The notes below the pieces were generated by a model. The model was not told where the DNA came from. It worked only from the letters and a program-made list of their open reading frames with translations, and made no database searches. This document shows positions 63,694 through 64,000 of a stretch of 64,000 nucleotides of DNA, one piece after another. Source of the DNA: an uncultured Allomuricauda sp. (lineage in GTDB: Bacteria > Bacteroidota > Bacteroidia > Flavobacteriales > Flavobacteriaceae); the NCBI RefSeq assembly GCF_947495325.1, contig NZ_CANLYK010000001.1:1-64000 (forward strand), in the 5' to 3' direction. Each line of letters begins with the position of its first letter. The first letter of the stretch is position 1. The position numbers and the translations under genes are program-made.

Positions 63694-64000
63694 ATGAAGA
63701 AAACCTTTTTATTAAGTATTTTAATGTTGGCAATTTGTTTTGTTACAATTGCCCAAGACAGAACCAATTTTAAGGCCGGTTTCAATGCTGGTATTCCCGT
63801 TGGTGATTTTTCAGAAGCATATGCATTTAGTATAGGTGTGGATGTTGCCTATCATTATGGAGTTTCTGAATTGATAGATCTTGGGGCCGCAACAGGATAT
63901 ATCAATATTTTTGGCGATACGGTAGATACCATTGGTGAAATAGAAGCAGAGTTTGAAGATTATTCGTTCATACCCGTGGCAGCATCTTTAAGGATATATC
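63694..64000 (+). CDS. outer-membrane beta-barrel protein, partial
   Basis: The first 102 codons of a gene cut by the window end. Signal peptide M-K-K-T-F-L-L-S-I-L to I-A-Q (about 21), then porin-like beta-strands (F-K-A-G-F-N-A-G-I-P-V-G-D-F; F-S-I-G-V-D-V-A-Y-H-Y-G). Resembles the OmpW/PorT-like beta-barrel group of Bacteroidota. The family cannot be fixed without the rest. Confidence 0.75.
   Translation, partial: MKKTFLLSILMLAICFVTIAQDRTNFKAGFNAGIPVGDFSEAYAFSIGVDVAYHYGVSELIDLGAATGYINIFGDTVDTIGEIEAEFEDYSFIPVAASLRIY

Overview
The window looks like a chromosomal segment of a marine-type member of the Flavobacteriaceae (Bacteroidota). It is AT-rich. Many genes have the Bacteroidota -7 box TAnnTTTG, and Shine-Dalgarno sites are rare. 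Lipoproteins carry the Bacteroidota surface-export tag (Cys followed by S/K and acidic residues). Several gene sets are typical of the family: DUF6452-DUF6048-rlmD, an ECF sigma factor with a DUF6768-like partner, bshC, the SpoIIM/DUF4129/DUF4350/MoxR/DUF58 cluster, and a Cys-rich ornithine aminotransferase. The species cannot be named from the sequence alone.

Layout. 1-70 is the 3' end of a 5S rRNA and its terminator, so an rRNA operon ends here. 98-16070 is mostly housekeeping: hemolysin III, a ZIP transporter, two rRNA methyltransferases, an ECF sigma factor with partner, rocD, an S66 carboxypeptidase, a carboxypeptidase-regulatory-domain protein, an M14 peptidase, bshC and a PNPOx-like flavoprotein. 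16220-28317 is the most unusual region and is described below. 28380-43993 holds pgmB, guaA-LysM/PBP-osmC-DUF922, a TIM-barrel enzyme, DUF3820, pyrG, yidC, a four-FAS1 surface lipoprotein, mnmA and a flavin oxidoreductase. 43985-51535 is the BatA-like MoxR/DUF58 operon, divergent from RDD and a TRIC-like channel gene. 51536-56313 has a cyclophilin, a NUDIX hydrolase, an acyltransferase, a second ECF sigma factor with partner, and NDH-2. 56320-60840 is a repeat-rich accessory stretch with AraC, an NTF2-like protein, an M23-like lipoprotein and a TlpA-like lipoprotein. The window ends with a GH13 glucosidase, xerD and the start of an outer-membrane beta-barrel gene.

Central finding. Three paralogous two-gene modules lie in tandem on the minus strand. 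Each has (i) a membrane-spanning TPR regulator (signal peptide, periplasmic TPRs, one TM helix, cytoplasmic coiled coil, C-terminal HTH) and (ii) downstream, a predicted surface lipoprotein with a pore-forming-toxin fold. Two effectors are aerolysin/ETX-MTX2-like paralogues. The third is a cholesterol-dependent-cytolysin-like protein whose domain 4 is replaced by four hemopexin-like repeats. Every effector gene is preceded by the same non-coding cassette: an operator (11-bp phased direct repeats in modules 1 and 2; a weak repeat plus an inverted repeat in module 3), an exact TAGGTTTG -7 box, a roughly 125-nt leader that folds into two covarying hairpins, and a CCACAAAAC box just before the start codon. 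That box can pair with the 5' arm of hairpin 2. Each effector gene is followed by a terminator. I infer three signal-responsive, independently controlled surface pore-forming weapons with shared RNA-level control. No immunity gene is visible.
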